Positions 36,452 through 45,309 of a DNA stretch of 64,000 nucleotides are shown piece by piece. Source of the stretch: Paucibacter sp. KCTC 42545 (GTDB taxonomy: Bacteria > Pseudomonadota > Gammaproteobacteria > Burkholderiales > Burkholderiaceae_C); contig NZ_CP013692.1 in NCBI RefSeq assembly GCF_001477625.1, forward strand, positions 4,216,001 through 4,280,000, written 5' to 3'. Position 1 is the first letter of the stretch. Each line of letters starts with the position of its first letter. The position numbers and the translations under genes were made by a program. The notes beneath the pieces were generated by a model, which was not told the DNA's origin, ran no database searches, and saw nothing but the letters and a program-made list of their open reading frames with translations.

Positions 36452-39265
36452 ATGAATGCCGTCGAAATCACCGGCCTGTCGCACCGCTACGGCGGCAGCG
36501 CCGCTGGCGCGCGCGCTTTGCAAGCGGTCAGCCTGAGCCTGCCCGCCGGCCGCACGATTGGGCTGGTGGGGCCGGACGGCGTGGGCAAATCCACCTTGCT
36601 GAGCCTGATTGCGGGCGTGAAGACGATTCAGCAAGGGCGCGTGCACGTGCTGGGCGGCGATGTGGCCGATGCGGCCTTTCGCCAACAGTTGGCGCCGCGC
36701 GTGGCCTTCATGCCGCAGGGCTTGGGGCGGAACCTTTACCCCACGCTGTCGGTGGCGGAAAACATCGACTTCTTTGCCCGCCTCTTCGGCCAGGGCGCTG
36801 CCGAGCGCGAGGCGCGCAGCCAGCGCCTGCTGCAAGCCACCGGCCTGGCGCCCTTCAGCGACCGGCCGGCCGGCAAGCTCTCGGGTGGCATGAAGCAAAA
36901 GCTCGGCCTGTGCTGCTCACTGGTGCATGACCCGGATCTGCTGATCCTGGACGAGCCCACCACCGGCGTGGACCCGCTGTCGCGCCGGCAATTCTGGAGC
37001 CTGGTCGAAGCGCTGCGCCAGGAGCGGCCCGGCATGACCGTCATCGTCGCCACCGCGTATATGGAAGAGGCCGAGCGCTTCGATCATCTGGTGGCCATGG
37101 ACGATGGCCGCGTGCTGGTGTGCGAGCCTACAGAGGCCGTGCTGCGCAAGGCGGGCGTTAGCTCGCTCGAAGCCGCCTACATCGCGCTGCTGCCGCCGGA
37201 GAAGCGGGGCAATAGCGAGCCGCTGCTGATTCCGCCGCGCCAGCACAGCGAAGGGCCGCCCGCCATCGAGGCCGACCAGCTCACGCGCCGCTTCGGCGAC
37301 TTCATTGCCGTCAAGGAAGTGAGCTTTCGCATCGAGCGTGGCGAGATCTTTGGCTTTCTGGGCAGCAATGGCTGCGGCAAGACCACAACGATGAAGATGT
37401 TGACCGGCTTGCTCGACATCTCCTCCGGCCGCGCGCAGCTGCTGGGCCAGCCCATCAATGCCGGCGATATGCGTACCCGCATGCGGGTGGGCTATATGTC
37501 GCAAGCCTTCTCGCTGTATGAAGAACTCAGCGTGCGGCAGAACCTGGAGCTGCATGCCAAGCTCTATCAGTTGGAAGGTGTGGCCGCCCAGCAAGCCATC
37601 ACCGAAAGCCTGCAGCGCTTTGACTTGAGCGAGCATGCCGACGCCCGGCCCGCCCAGCTGTCGCTAGGCATACGCCAGCGCCTGCAGCTGGCAGCGGCCT
37701 GCTTGCACAAGCCCGAGGTGTTGATCCTGGACGAACCCACCTCGGGCGTGGACCCCGCCGCGCGCGACCTGTTCTGGCGCCAACTGGTGCAGCTCTCGCG
37801 GGTGGATCAGGTCACCATCTTTGTCTCCACCCATTTCATGAACGAAGCGCAGCGCTGCGACCGCATCTCGCTGATGCACCGCGGCACCGTGCTGGCCGTG
37901 GGCACGCCGCAAGCGCTGTGCGAGAGCAAGTCCGCCGACACGCTGGAGAACGCCTTCATCGCTTACCTGGAAGCGGCCGATGACACGGTGCAGGCGGCGC
38001 GCACGGCGGCCAGCCAGCAGCCCGGCCAGCAAACCGAAGAACAAGGCGATATCGCAGAGGCGCCTGCAGTCGCAGCACCCGCCGCTGCTGCCACACCACG
38101 CGCCGCCTTCGGCCTGTGGGCGCTGTTCCTGCGCTGGTTCGCTGGCACTTGGGCCTTTGCCCGGCGCGAAAGCATGGAGCTGCGGCGCGACCGCATCCGC
38201 CTGACCTTCGCCCTGCTGGGCCCCATCATCTTGCTGGTGACGGCAGCGCTGGCGATTTCGTTCGACATCGAGCATGTGGCCTTCGCGGTGCTGGACCACG
38301 ACCAGAGCTATGACAGCCGGCGCTTCATCGAACATTTCGAGGGCTCGCGCTATTTTGAACAACACGCGCCGCTGCGTGATGAGGCTGAGATCAACCAGCG
38401 CCTCAAGACCAAGGACGTGACGCTGGTGATCGAGATCCCGCCCGGCTTTGGGCGCGATTTGATCGGTGGCCGCCAGCCCGAGCTGGGCTTTTTCGTCGAC
38501 GGCGCCCAGCCCTTCACCGCCGAGAACGTGCGCGGTTATGCGCGCGGCATCGTGCTTGAGCATGCGCTGCAATATGTGCAGGGCAAGCCCGGCGTCAGCG
38601 CCAGCAGCGTGCCCCGGCTGCCCGCCAGCCTGCAGCCGCGCTTCACCTACAACCAAGAATTCCGCAGCATCTACGCCTTCACGCCGGGGCTGATCATGCT
38701 GGCCCTGATCATCATCCCGACCATGCTCACCGCCCTGGGCGTGGTGCGTGAAAAAGAGATGGGCTCCATCATCAACCTCTACGCCTCGCCCGCCAGCGTG
38801 GGGCAGTTCCTGGTCGGCAAGCAGCTGCCCTATGTGGGCCTGGCCATGCTGAGCTATCTGACCCTGGTGTTCCTCAGCGTGACCCTGCTGGGCGTGCCGC
38901 TGAAGGGCAGCTTTGTGGCGCTGACCCTGGGCGCGCTGTGCTTTGTGTTCGCGGCCACGGCGCTAGGCTTGCTGGTCTCGGCCTTCTTCAAATCGCAGGT
39001 GGGGGCCACCTTTGCCACGGCCATCATCTGCTTGATTCCGTCGATCAATTTCTCCGGCCTGCTCTACCCGGTGTCCACCCTGACGGGCACGGCGCTGTGG
39101 GTGGGCCTGGGCTTCCCTTCATCGTGGTTCCAGCTGATCAGCTTGGGGGCCTTCACCAAGGGCTTGGGCCTCAGCAGCTTTGGGCCCATGTATGCGGCGC
39201 TGATCGGTTTTGGCCTGCTGTACTTGCTGACAGCGCGTGCGGCAGTGCGCAAGCAAGAAGCCTGA
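36452..39265 (+). CDS. Fused ABC transporter: two ATPase domains plus permease (RbbA/YhiH-like)
   Basis: 937 residues. The first ABC domain has Walker A VGPDGVGKST near 40, signature LSGGMKQKL and Walker B LLILDEPTTGVDP. The second has Walker A GSNGCGKTT near 305, signature LSLGIRQRL and Walker B VLILDEPTSGVDP. The ABC-2 permease half spans about 570-937, with a large periplasmic loop after the first helix and FTYNQEFRSIYAFTPGLIM before the membrane core. It matches E. coli RbbA/YhiH. ATG 36452 (MNAVEITGLSHRYGG) fits the domain boundary; ATG 36419 is an in-frame alternative. Confidence 0.93.
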   Translation: MNAVEITGLSHRYGGSAAGARALQAVSLSLPAGRTIGLVGPDGVGKSTLLSLIAGVKTIQQGRVHVLGGDVADAAFRQQLAPRVAFMPQGLGRNLYPTLSVAENIDFFARLFGQGAAEREARSQRLLQATGLAPFSDRPAGKLSGGMKQKLGLCCSLVHDPDLLILDEPTTGVDPLSRRQFWSLVEALRQERPGMTVIVATAYMEEAERFDHLVAMDDGRVLVCEPTEAVLRKAGVSSLEAAYIALLPPEKRGNSEPLLIPPRQHSEGPPAIEADQLTRRFGDFIAVKEVSFRIERGEIFGFLGSNGCGKTTTMKMLTGLLDISSGRAQLLGQPINAGDMRTRMRVGYMSQAFSLYEELSVRQNLELHAKLYQLEGVAAQQAITESLQRFDLSEHADARPAQLSLGIRQRLQLAAACLHKPEVLILDEPTSGVDPAARDLFWRQLVQLSRVDQVTIFVSTHFMNEAQRCDRISLMHRGTVLAVGTPQALCESKSADTLENAFIAYLEAADDTVQAARTAASQQPGQQTEEQGDIAEAPAVAAPAAAATPRAAFGLWALFLRWFAGTWAFARRESMELRRDRIRLTFALLGPIILLVTAALAISFDIEHVAFAVLDHDQSYDSRRFIEHFEGSRYFEQHAPLRDEAEINQRLKTKDVTLVIEIPPGFGRDLIGGRQPELGFFVDGAQPFTAENVRGYARGIVLEHALQYVQGKPGVSASSVPRLPASLQPRFTYNQEFRSIYAFTPGLIMLALIIIPTMLTALGVVREKEMGSIINLYASPASVGQFLVGKQLPYVGLAMLSYLTLVFLSVTLLGVPLKGSFVALTLGALCFVFAATALGLLVSAFFKSQVGATFATAIICLIPSINFSGLLYPVSTLTGTALWVGLGFPSSWFQLISLGAFTKGLGLSSFGPMYAALIGFGLLYLLTARAAVRKQEA

Positions 39266-39280
39266 AGGCTAGGGTCCGAT

Positions 39281-40420
39281 ATGAAGCAATGGCTCCTCAA
39301 CGTCGCCCGCCTGTCGGTGAAAGAACTGCGCAGCCTGTTCGGCGATGTGCCGCTGATGGCCTTGATCATCTTCGCCTTCTCGGTCGCCATCTACAGCACG
39401 GCCAAGGGGGTGAAGGCCGAGGTGGCGAATGCCTCGGTGGCGGTGATCGACGGTGACCATTCAGCCCTGTCGCGCCGCCTGCGCGATGCGATTCAGCCGC
39501 CTTTCTTCAAGCCACCGGTGGACATCGACCGCAACGAGGTGGACCGGGCGCTGGACCGGGGCGACTACATCTTCATCCTCGACATCCCGCCGCACTTCGA
39601 AGCCGATGTGCTGGCCGGCCGCGCGCCCGCCATTGCCTTGCAGGTGGACGCCACCGCGATGACGCAAGCCGGCCTGGGCGTGGTCTATCTCAACGAAATC
39701 GTGCTGCGCGAGTTGCTGGACTTTTTGCATGCGCGCGGCCTGGAAGCGCAGCTGCCAACTCGCTCGGTCACCCGCGTGCTGTTCAACCCGAATAACCAGG
39801 GCCATTGGTTCACCGGCGTGATGCAGATCGTCACCAACGTCACGGTGCTGGCCATCATTCTGGTGGGCGCGGCGGTGATCCGCGAGCGCGAGCACGGCAC
39901 CATCGAGCATTTGCTGGTGATGCCGGTGCGGCCGAGCGAGATCGCCATGGCCAAGATCGTCGCCAACGGCGGCGTGATCTTGCTGGCGGTGATGCTGTCG
40001 CTGTGGTTCGTGGTGCATTTGGTGCTGGCGGTGCCGCTGGCCGAGCCGTTGTTGCAATCGCTGGGCTTGTTCTTCCTGGGCACGGGCCTCTATCTGTTTG
40101 CCGTCACGGCGCTGGGCATCTTGCTGGCCACACTGGCTTCATCCATGCCGCAGTTCGGTTTGCTGGCGGCGCCGGTGTATGTGGTGCTTTACCTGCTGTC
40201 GGGCGCGGCCACGCCGGTGGAAAGCATGCCGCAGCAGATCCAGAGCCTGGTGCAGTTTTCGCCCACCACCCAGTTCGTGAAATACACGCAGGCCGTCATC
40301 TACCGCGGCGCCGGGCTGGAGATTGTGTGGCCGCAGCTGCTGGCCATCGCGGCCGCCGGCGCCTTGTTCTTGTTCATTGCCTTGACGCGTTTTCGATCCA
40401 TGCTGGCCAAGCAGGGCTAA
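39281..40420 (+). CDS. ABC-2 type permease (YhhJ/YbhR-like)
   Basis: 379 residues. One N-terminal helix (LMALIIFAFSVAIYS), a periplasmic domain of about 140 residues (VAVIDGDHSALSRRLRDAI, DIPPHFEADVLAGRAP), then five to six helices with VIREREHGTIEHLLVMPV and SGAATPVESMP, the ABC-2 family marks. It pairs with the permease half of the upstream fused protein. It begins 15 bp after it and ends 40 bp before the outer-membrane factor gene. Confidence 0.95.
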   Translation: MKQWLLNVARLSVKELRSLFGDVPLMALIIFAFSVAIYSTAKGVKAEVANASVAVIDGDHSALSRRLRDAIQPPFFKPPVDIDRNEVDRALDRGDYIFILDIPPHFEADVLAGRAPAIALQVDATAMTQAGLGVVYLNEIVLRELLDFLHARGLEAQLPTRSVTRVLFNPNNQGHWFTGVMQIVTNVTVLAIILVGAAVIREREHGTIEHLLVMPVRPSEIAMAKIVANGGVILLAVMLSLWFVVHLVLAVPLAEPLLQSLGLFFLGTGLYLFAVTALGILLATLASSMPQFGLLAAPVYVVLYLLSGAATPVESMPQQIQSLVQFSPTTQFVKYTQAVIYRGAGLEIVWPQLLAIAAAGALFLFIALTRFRSMLAKQG

Positions 40421-40460
40421 GCCGCGTTCATCCGCGTTCATCTCAAACCCAGGTTTCGCC

Positions 40461-41963
40461 ATGGCTATCACCAAGCTCACACTCACGCCACCCGTTGCCC
40501 GGCAGCTGATCGCTTTGGCCGCACTTGCCGCGCTCGCTGGCCTAACGGCCTGCACCAGCGTGACGGTGGCGCCGCCTGCCGGCGTGGCGGTGCCGGCAGC
40601 CTTCAGTTCCGTGCCAGCGCCAGCGTCAGCTGCATCCGCCGCGAACGGCGACGCCGCGTCTGCCACCGACCTGGCCCGCTGGTGGCTGGTCTTGAATGAC
40701 CCCACGCTGAACCAGCTGATGGCCACCGGCCTGCAAGCCAATGCCGACATCCGCATCGCGGTGGACCGGGTCAAGGAAGCGCGCGCGCTGCTGACCCAGG
40801 CCGAATCGGCCCTGTACCCCACCGTGGTTGCCGGCGCCGGCGTGGGCAAGTCCAACCCCAATCAAAGCCTGCCCCAGTTGGCCTTGCCGGGCGGCATCCC
40901 GCTGCCGCTGCCCAGCGCGATGCCGATGACCTCGCTGAGCACAGCCGGCTTTGCTGCCGCCTGGGAGGTCGACATCTTTGGCGCGCGGCGCAGCGACGCC
41001 GAGGCCGCTGCTCAAGCCGCGCTGGGCTATCAAGAACGCCAGCATGGCGCGCAGATGCTGCTGGTGTCCGACATTGCCAGCAATTATTTCGAAGCCCGCA
41101 GCGTGGAGCGCCGCAGCGCCGTGCTGGCCCGCAGCATCGCCACCGCGCAGCGCCTCCAGCGCTATGCCCAAGGCCGCTTCGATGCCGGCCAAGCCACCCG
41201 CGCCGACATCGACCGCGCGCGCAGCCTGGTTGAAGAGCTGGAGTCCCAGCGCCAGCCTCTGGACATGCTGCTGGGCGTGCGCCTGCGCCGGCTGGCCGTG
41301 TTGACGGGCCAGGTGCCACAGGCGCTCAGCGCCTTGCCGCCGCAAAAAGTGCTGCTGCGTATGCCGGCCGAGCTGCCGCCGGTGCTGCCCTCAGAGGTTT
41401 TGGAGCGCCGCCCCGATGTGCGCGGCAGCGCCAATCTCGTGCGCGCACAGGCCGCCAAGCTGGGCAGCGCCAAGGCCGAGCTCTTCCCCAAATTCACCAT
41501 CGGCTTTCTGGCGCAAAGCGGTCATATCGACATCTCCGGCCTGCCCAAGTCCAGCGGCAGCGGCAGCGCCTGGGGCCTGGGCGTGACCCTGCCTGTTTTT
41601 GAAGCCGGCCGCATCCGCGCCAATATCGCCGCGCAAGACGCCCGGCTTGACGCCGCCGCCGCGCAGTACGAGCAAGCGGTGTTGAGCGCGCTGGAAGACG
41701 TGGAAAACGCCTACAGCGCCGTCCGCGCGCTGGACTCGCGCGCCACGCTGCTGGCCCAGTCCACCCGCAGCGCCCAAGACGGCGCCGCCCACGCCGGCAG
41801 CCTCTTCGAAGCCGGCCGCGGCGTGCTGCAAACCGTGCTCGAAGCCCAGCTCAAAGCCTTGAAAAGCGAAGACGCGCTGATCCAAACCCAGACGGCTCAA
41901 GCCGTCACCACGGTCCAGCTCTACAAAGCCATCGGCGGCGGCTGGACACCGGGCCAGCCATGA
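40461..41963 (+). CDS. NodT/OprM-type outer-membrane efflux lipoprotein
   Basis: 500 residues. The signal ends in lipobox LTAC (Cys about 31). The OEP repeats follow: DLARWWLVLNDPTLNQLMATG, NADIRIAVDRVKEARALL, and in the second half ERRPDVRGSANLVRAQAAKLGSAKAELFPKF split over two helices, ending with LYKAIGGGW. Trimers form the channel that completes this tripartite exporter. It is the last gene of the operon, followed by a long hairpin. Confidence 0.96.
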   Translation: MAITKLTLTPPVARQLIALAALAALAGLTACTSVTVAPPAGVAVPAAFSSVPAPASAASAANGDAASATDLARWWLVLNDPTLNQLMATGLQANADIRIAVDRVKEARALLTQAESALYPTVVAGAGVGKSNPNQSLPQLALPGGIPLPLPSAMPMTSLSTAGFAAAWEVDIFGARRSDAEAAAQAALGYQERQHGAQMLLVSDIASNYFEARSVERRSAVLARSIATAQRLQRYAQGRFDAGQATRADIDRARSLVEELESQRQPLDMLLGVRLRRLAVLTGQVPQALSALPPQKVLLRMPAELPPVLPSEVLERRPDVRGSANLVRAQAAKLGSAKAELFPKFTIGFLAQSGHIDISGLPKSSGSGSAWGLGVTLPVFEAGRIRANIAAQDARLDAAAAQYEQAVLSALEDVENAYSAVRALDSRATLLAQSTRSAQDGAAHAGSLFEAGRGVLQTVLEAQLKALKSEDALIQTQTAQAVTTVQLYKAIGGGWTPGQP

Positions 41964-41976
41964 GGGGCACAGCAGC

Positions 41977-42016
41977 GGGCAAGGCGGCGGCACTCACTGC
42001 GTGCCACGCCTTGCCC
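41977..42016. terminator. Long hairpin between convergent genes
   Basis: GGGCAAGGCG (41977-41986) pairs with CGCCTTGCCC (42007-42016), and inside it GGCAC pairs with GTGCC. There is no T tract, so it is a factor-dependent or roadblock-type end shared by the efflux operon and the PKD-like gene rather than a textbook terminator. Confidence 0.6.
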
Positions 42017-42041
42017 CACGGCCGCCAGCGCTTGATCAGCC

Positions 42042-44963
42042 TTATCGGGTGAACACCCAGAAACGCTTGCCCGCTGCATCCAGATCGTTCCCGCCAGTCT
42101 GAACGACGCCCACATGGCGATCGGCCGTGCTGTGGAACAGCGCCAAGCCATACGCTTGTTGGCCGTTGATGAGCGGCAAGTTCAAGGTGCTTCGGACAAG
42201 CAGCAAGGCGGGATCCACCAGCGCGTAGTCGCTGGACAAAATGCTGCTCCCCCATTGCCAGCCAGGTCCCTTCATGGCCAGCAGTTCGGTGTCATCGCTC
42301 GAGGCCGAAACACTGAGCAGTGTGCCGCCCAGATCGATACGGCCAGCAAATCGCAGATCTGAGGTTCTCGCGACCACGCCGCTGCTATCGAACACCAGGG
42401 TCTGGCTCGCGTTCAGCCCAATCGGGGCGTAGGCATAGTAATCACCGTGATAAGGCCAGTCGCCTGATCCCAATACCGTGGACGCATTGGCCGGGTCCAA
42501 CTTGAGATAGGTGATCTTGGACGGCGAGAGACCTGACGAAACGGTGAACGCTTTGTTGAGCTTATCGGCGAACAGGCCGTATTGCTGCTGGCCCCAGAAC
42601 GTACCGGCAGCGTAGCTCACCGAGAAGGGCACAATCGCGCCGGTGCGGGCGTTGATCAAGCCCGGTGTGCCGCTCCATTGGTCGCCGCCAAACACCAAGG
42701 CTTCGCCCGAGTTCAGCAGCAGCGCCTCGCTGCGGATGCTGAGGATATTGGTCGAGCGAATGCGATTGCCGCTGGCAACATCAAACAAGTCCACCACCGT
42801 CCCGTAAAGCACCAGGGCTAGCTTGCCATCCGGGCTGAGGCTCAAATTCGTGGGCGCTGCCAGCAGCGGGGCCGAGCGAATCAGGCCGGTAAACGGATTG
42901 ACGAAAGTCAGCACATTGGGCGCAGCGCTGATCGTCACCAGCTGATCCAAGCCCTTGCTGTAGCGCACCTTCACCGGCTTGAAGCCCAGCTCGGTGGTGT
43001 TGGCCGCAGTCGCGAGCACACGCAGATTGACGCTGGCCGTGCTGCGCAAGACGCCATCGCTGACCACCACCGAAGCCATGTAATTGCCGGGCTGATCAGG
43101 CGTGAACGAGAGTTGAGCCGCGCTGGCGTTGGGAATGGTGGCGCTTGAGCCGGCCGGGATTGAGTCCAAGGTCCAGAGGTAGGTCAGGGCCTTGTTTTGC
43201 GGGCTGTAGCTGAAGCCAGCATTGGCCGTTGCGACGCTGCCCAGAAGGGTGGTCCAGCTATTGTGGTCATACACGATCACCGGTGGCGCGTCGCCAACCT
43301 TGATCGTGACTTGGCGGTCCGAGTAAGCGCCTTGAGGATCGGTCACACGCAGCGCGATGGTGTAGTCGCCATCGACATCGAAGGTGATGGCGGTGTCGAC
43401 CGCCGAATTTGCGCTCAGTCTGGCCGTGCTGCTGGCGGGGGCATTGGTGAGCGCCCAGCTATAGCTCAAGCTGTCGCCGTCGGCATCAAAACTTGCCCCG
43501 CCGCGCAAGGTCATCGAGGCACCGCTTTGAACCCTGGCGCTGCCGTAAGAGATTGCCGCCAGCGGCGCGGTATTGACGCTGGCATTGGCCTCGGGAGGGC
43601 GATTCAAGACATTCAAGGTGTAGATGGACTCGCCCCAGCCCCCACGGACGTCTTGCACACGAACTTTGAGCCGATAGCTGCCGAGCACGTCCGGCGTGAT
43701 TTGATAGCGCGCACCTGCGCCGCTGAGTTGCGCACGGCTGCCGCTGGGCTGCTCCAGAATCTGCCACGCCGTGGTGACGGGGGTGCCATCGCTGACGCGC
43801 ACCGTTGAGGTATCCAGCGTGAACACCGAACCCAGCGAGGCGCTGACCGGCGCTTGGGTGATGGTGCTGCCGGTGAAACTGCTGTTGACCAAAATATTGG
43901 CGGTGGCGGGCGGGGAGTAGCGCACATTGATGGGCACCACAGAATCGGAATATGCACCGCGCTGGTCTTCCACATGCGCCAGCAGCTTGTACACGCCCAG
44001 TTGGTCGGGCCTGAACTGAACGCGCGGCTCCGTGCCAGTCAAAGTGGCCGCGCTGCCGTCTGGATGCTTCAGCACGCTCCAGGTGGTGCGAACAGCGCCA
44101 CCGTCGCTGGCACGCAAAGACGCCGTGTCGAGGACAAAATTGGTACCCAAGGTCGTGTCGATCGCCGCTTGCTCCACAGCAACGGCGCTGAAGTTAGGCG
44201 CCACGATCATGGTCGATGTGGCGGGCGGTGCGTAGATCACCCGCAAGGTGTACAGGGCGTCAAAAGCATTGCCGGTTGCACCCCGAACACGCGCACGCAA
44301 GATGTACTGGCCCATCAAGTCGGGCGTGAACTGGAACTGCGCGCCACTGGCCTGCACCTTGGCCAAGCTGCCCGCCGGCTGCTGCTCAATGGACCAGACG
44401 CTTGTCACGGCGCTGCCATCGCTGGCCTTGACTTGGGAGCTGTCCAGGGTGAAAACGCTGCCCAGCGTGGCATCGATGGGGGCGATTTGCGCGGGCGTCG
44501 TGGACCCGGTGTAGACCGCCGAGATCACAATATTCGCCACTGGCGGCGCTTCGGTGATCACCAGATCCACCGCCTTGTTGACGCTCAGCCCGCCGGCGCT
44601 GGTGACCGTCAGCGTCACCTGGTACTTGCCCGCCACATCGGGCGTGAACATGGCCATCTTCGCGCTGCTGCTGTTCAGGGTGGCCTTGCTACCGCTGGGC
44701 ACTTGGTTGAGCACCCAGCTAAAGCTCTGGACACTTGAAGATGCCGTGCTGGTGGACGCATCCAAGGTCACCTGGCTATTGACCGCACCGCGCATCGAAC
44801 CATCGCTGTCGGCATTGACGCCTGACGCGTTGATGCGCGCAACCGGCGCATCAAGCGGGGTGACATTTGGATTTGCCGCGCCACCGCCACCACCGCCGCA
44901 GGCGGCCAAAGAAAGAACAAGCGCGAGCGACGCCCAGCGGCGCCCGTTCAGCCAATGCAACAT
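42042..44963 (-). CDS. Large PKD/Ig-like repeat lipoprotein
   Basis: 973 residues. The lipoprotein signal has lipobox SLAAC (Cys about 22) followed by a Gly run. Then come about six to seven repeats of 85-100 residues with the pattern VTLDAS..SxxQSFSW..PSGSxATL..MFTPDVAGKYQVTLTV, which are PKD/REJ-like beta-sandwich modules. The last 270 residues (LGFKPVKVRYSKGLDQLVTI, LSLSPDGKLALVLYG) look like a beta-propeller. A surface adhesin or carbohydrate-binding role is likely but unproven. It is divergent from the NRPS-like gene. Confidence 0.85.
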   Translation of the reverse strand: MLHWLNGRRWASLALVLSLAACGGGGGGAANPNVTPLDAPVARINASGVNADSDGSMRGAVNSQVTLDASTSTASSSVQSFSWVLNQVPSGSKATLNSSSAKMAMFTPDVAGKYQVTLTVTSAGGLSVNKAVDLVITEAPPVANIVISAVYTGSTTPAQIAPIDATLGSVFTLDSSQVKASDGSAVTSVWSIEQQPAGSLAKVQASGAQFQFTPDLMGQYILRARVRGATGNAFDALYTLRVIYAPPATSTMIVAPNFSAVAVEQAAIDTTLGTNFVLDTASLRASDGGAVRTTWSVLKHPDGSAATLTGTEPRVQFRPDQLGVYKLLAHVEDQRGAYSDSVVPINVRYSPPATANILVNSSFTGSTITQAPVSASLGSVFTLDTSTVRVSDGTPVTTAWQILEQPSGSRAQLSGAGARYQITPDVLGSYRLKVRVQDVRGGWGESIYTLNVLNRPPEANASVNTAPLAAISYGSARVQSGASMTLRGGASFDADGDSLSYSWALTNAPASSTARLSANSAVDTAITFDVDGDYTIALRVTDPQGAYSDRQVTIKVGDAPPVIVYDHNSWTTLLGSVATANAGFSYSPQNKALTYLWTLDSIPAGSSATIPNASAAQLSFTPDQPGNYMASVVVSDGVLRSTASVNLRVLATAANTTELGFKPVKVRYSKGLDQLVTISAAPNVLTFVNPFTGLIRSAPLLAAPTNLSLSPDGKLALVLYGTVVDLFDVASGNRIRSTNILSIRSEALLLNSGEALVFGGDQWSGTPGLINARTGAIVPFSVSYAAGTFWGQQQYGLFADKLNKAFTVSSGLSPSKITYLKLDPANASTVLGSGDWPYHGDYYAYAPIGLNASQTLVFDSSGVVARTSDLRFAGRIDLGGTLLSVSASSDDTELLAMKGPGWQWGSSILSSDYALVDPALLLVRSTLNLPLINGQQAYGLALFHSTADRHVGVVQTGGNDLDAAGKRFWVFTR

Positions 44964-45309
44964 ATGAGTTCCCTGAAAGTTCTTTGGACAGAGTGCTTGC
45001 TTGAGTCGCGCATTGCGCGCGCTTGGAACCCCGCCTTGGCCTGCGAATCAAGCACTAAAGCAAGGAGAAGCCGTCTCGTGCCAATTTTTTCTGCGCGGAC
45101 TGTAGCAACAATTTCGGGCCCAAGACCTCCGGGTTTCTGTTGAAAGTCACCACTCGAATTAGGGGGCGGTAGGGGCCAGTCGTGAGGGGCCGGCCGGTGG
45201 GCAGAGCCGCCTGCGGCCAACGGCGAATCACGTCAAATTCGGCCGCAGGCCTACCAGGCTCTACGATAGCGGCCTGCACGCTTGCCAATGCCCGGCCGCC
45301 ACAGGCTCG
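44964..45309. other. Divergent intergenic region, PKD protein and NRPS-like gene
   Basis: 346 bp. Both flanking genes are read outward. No strong sigma-70 promoter or perfect palindrome stands out. A GC-rich stretch at 45170-45260 contains the inverted pair GCCGCCTGCGGCC and GGCCGCAGGCC, which could form a hairpin in the NRPS-like leader. Confidence 0.5.
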
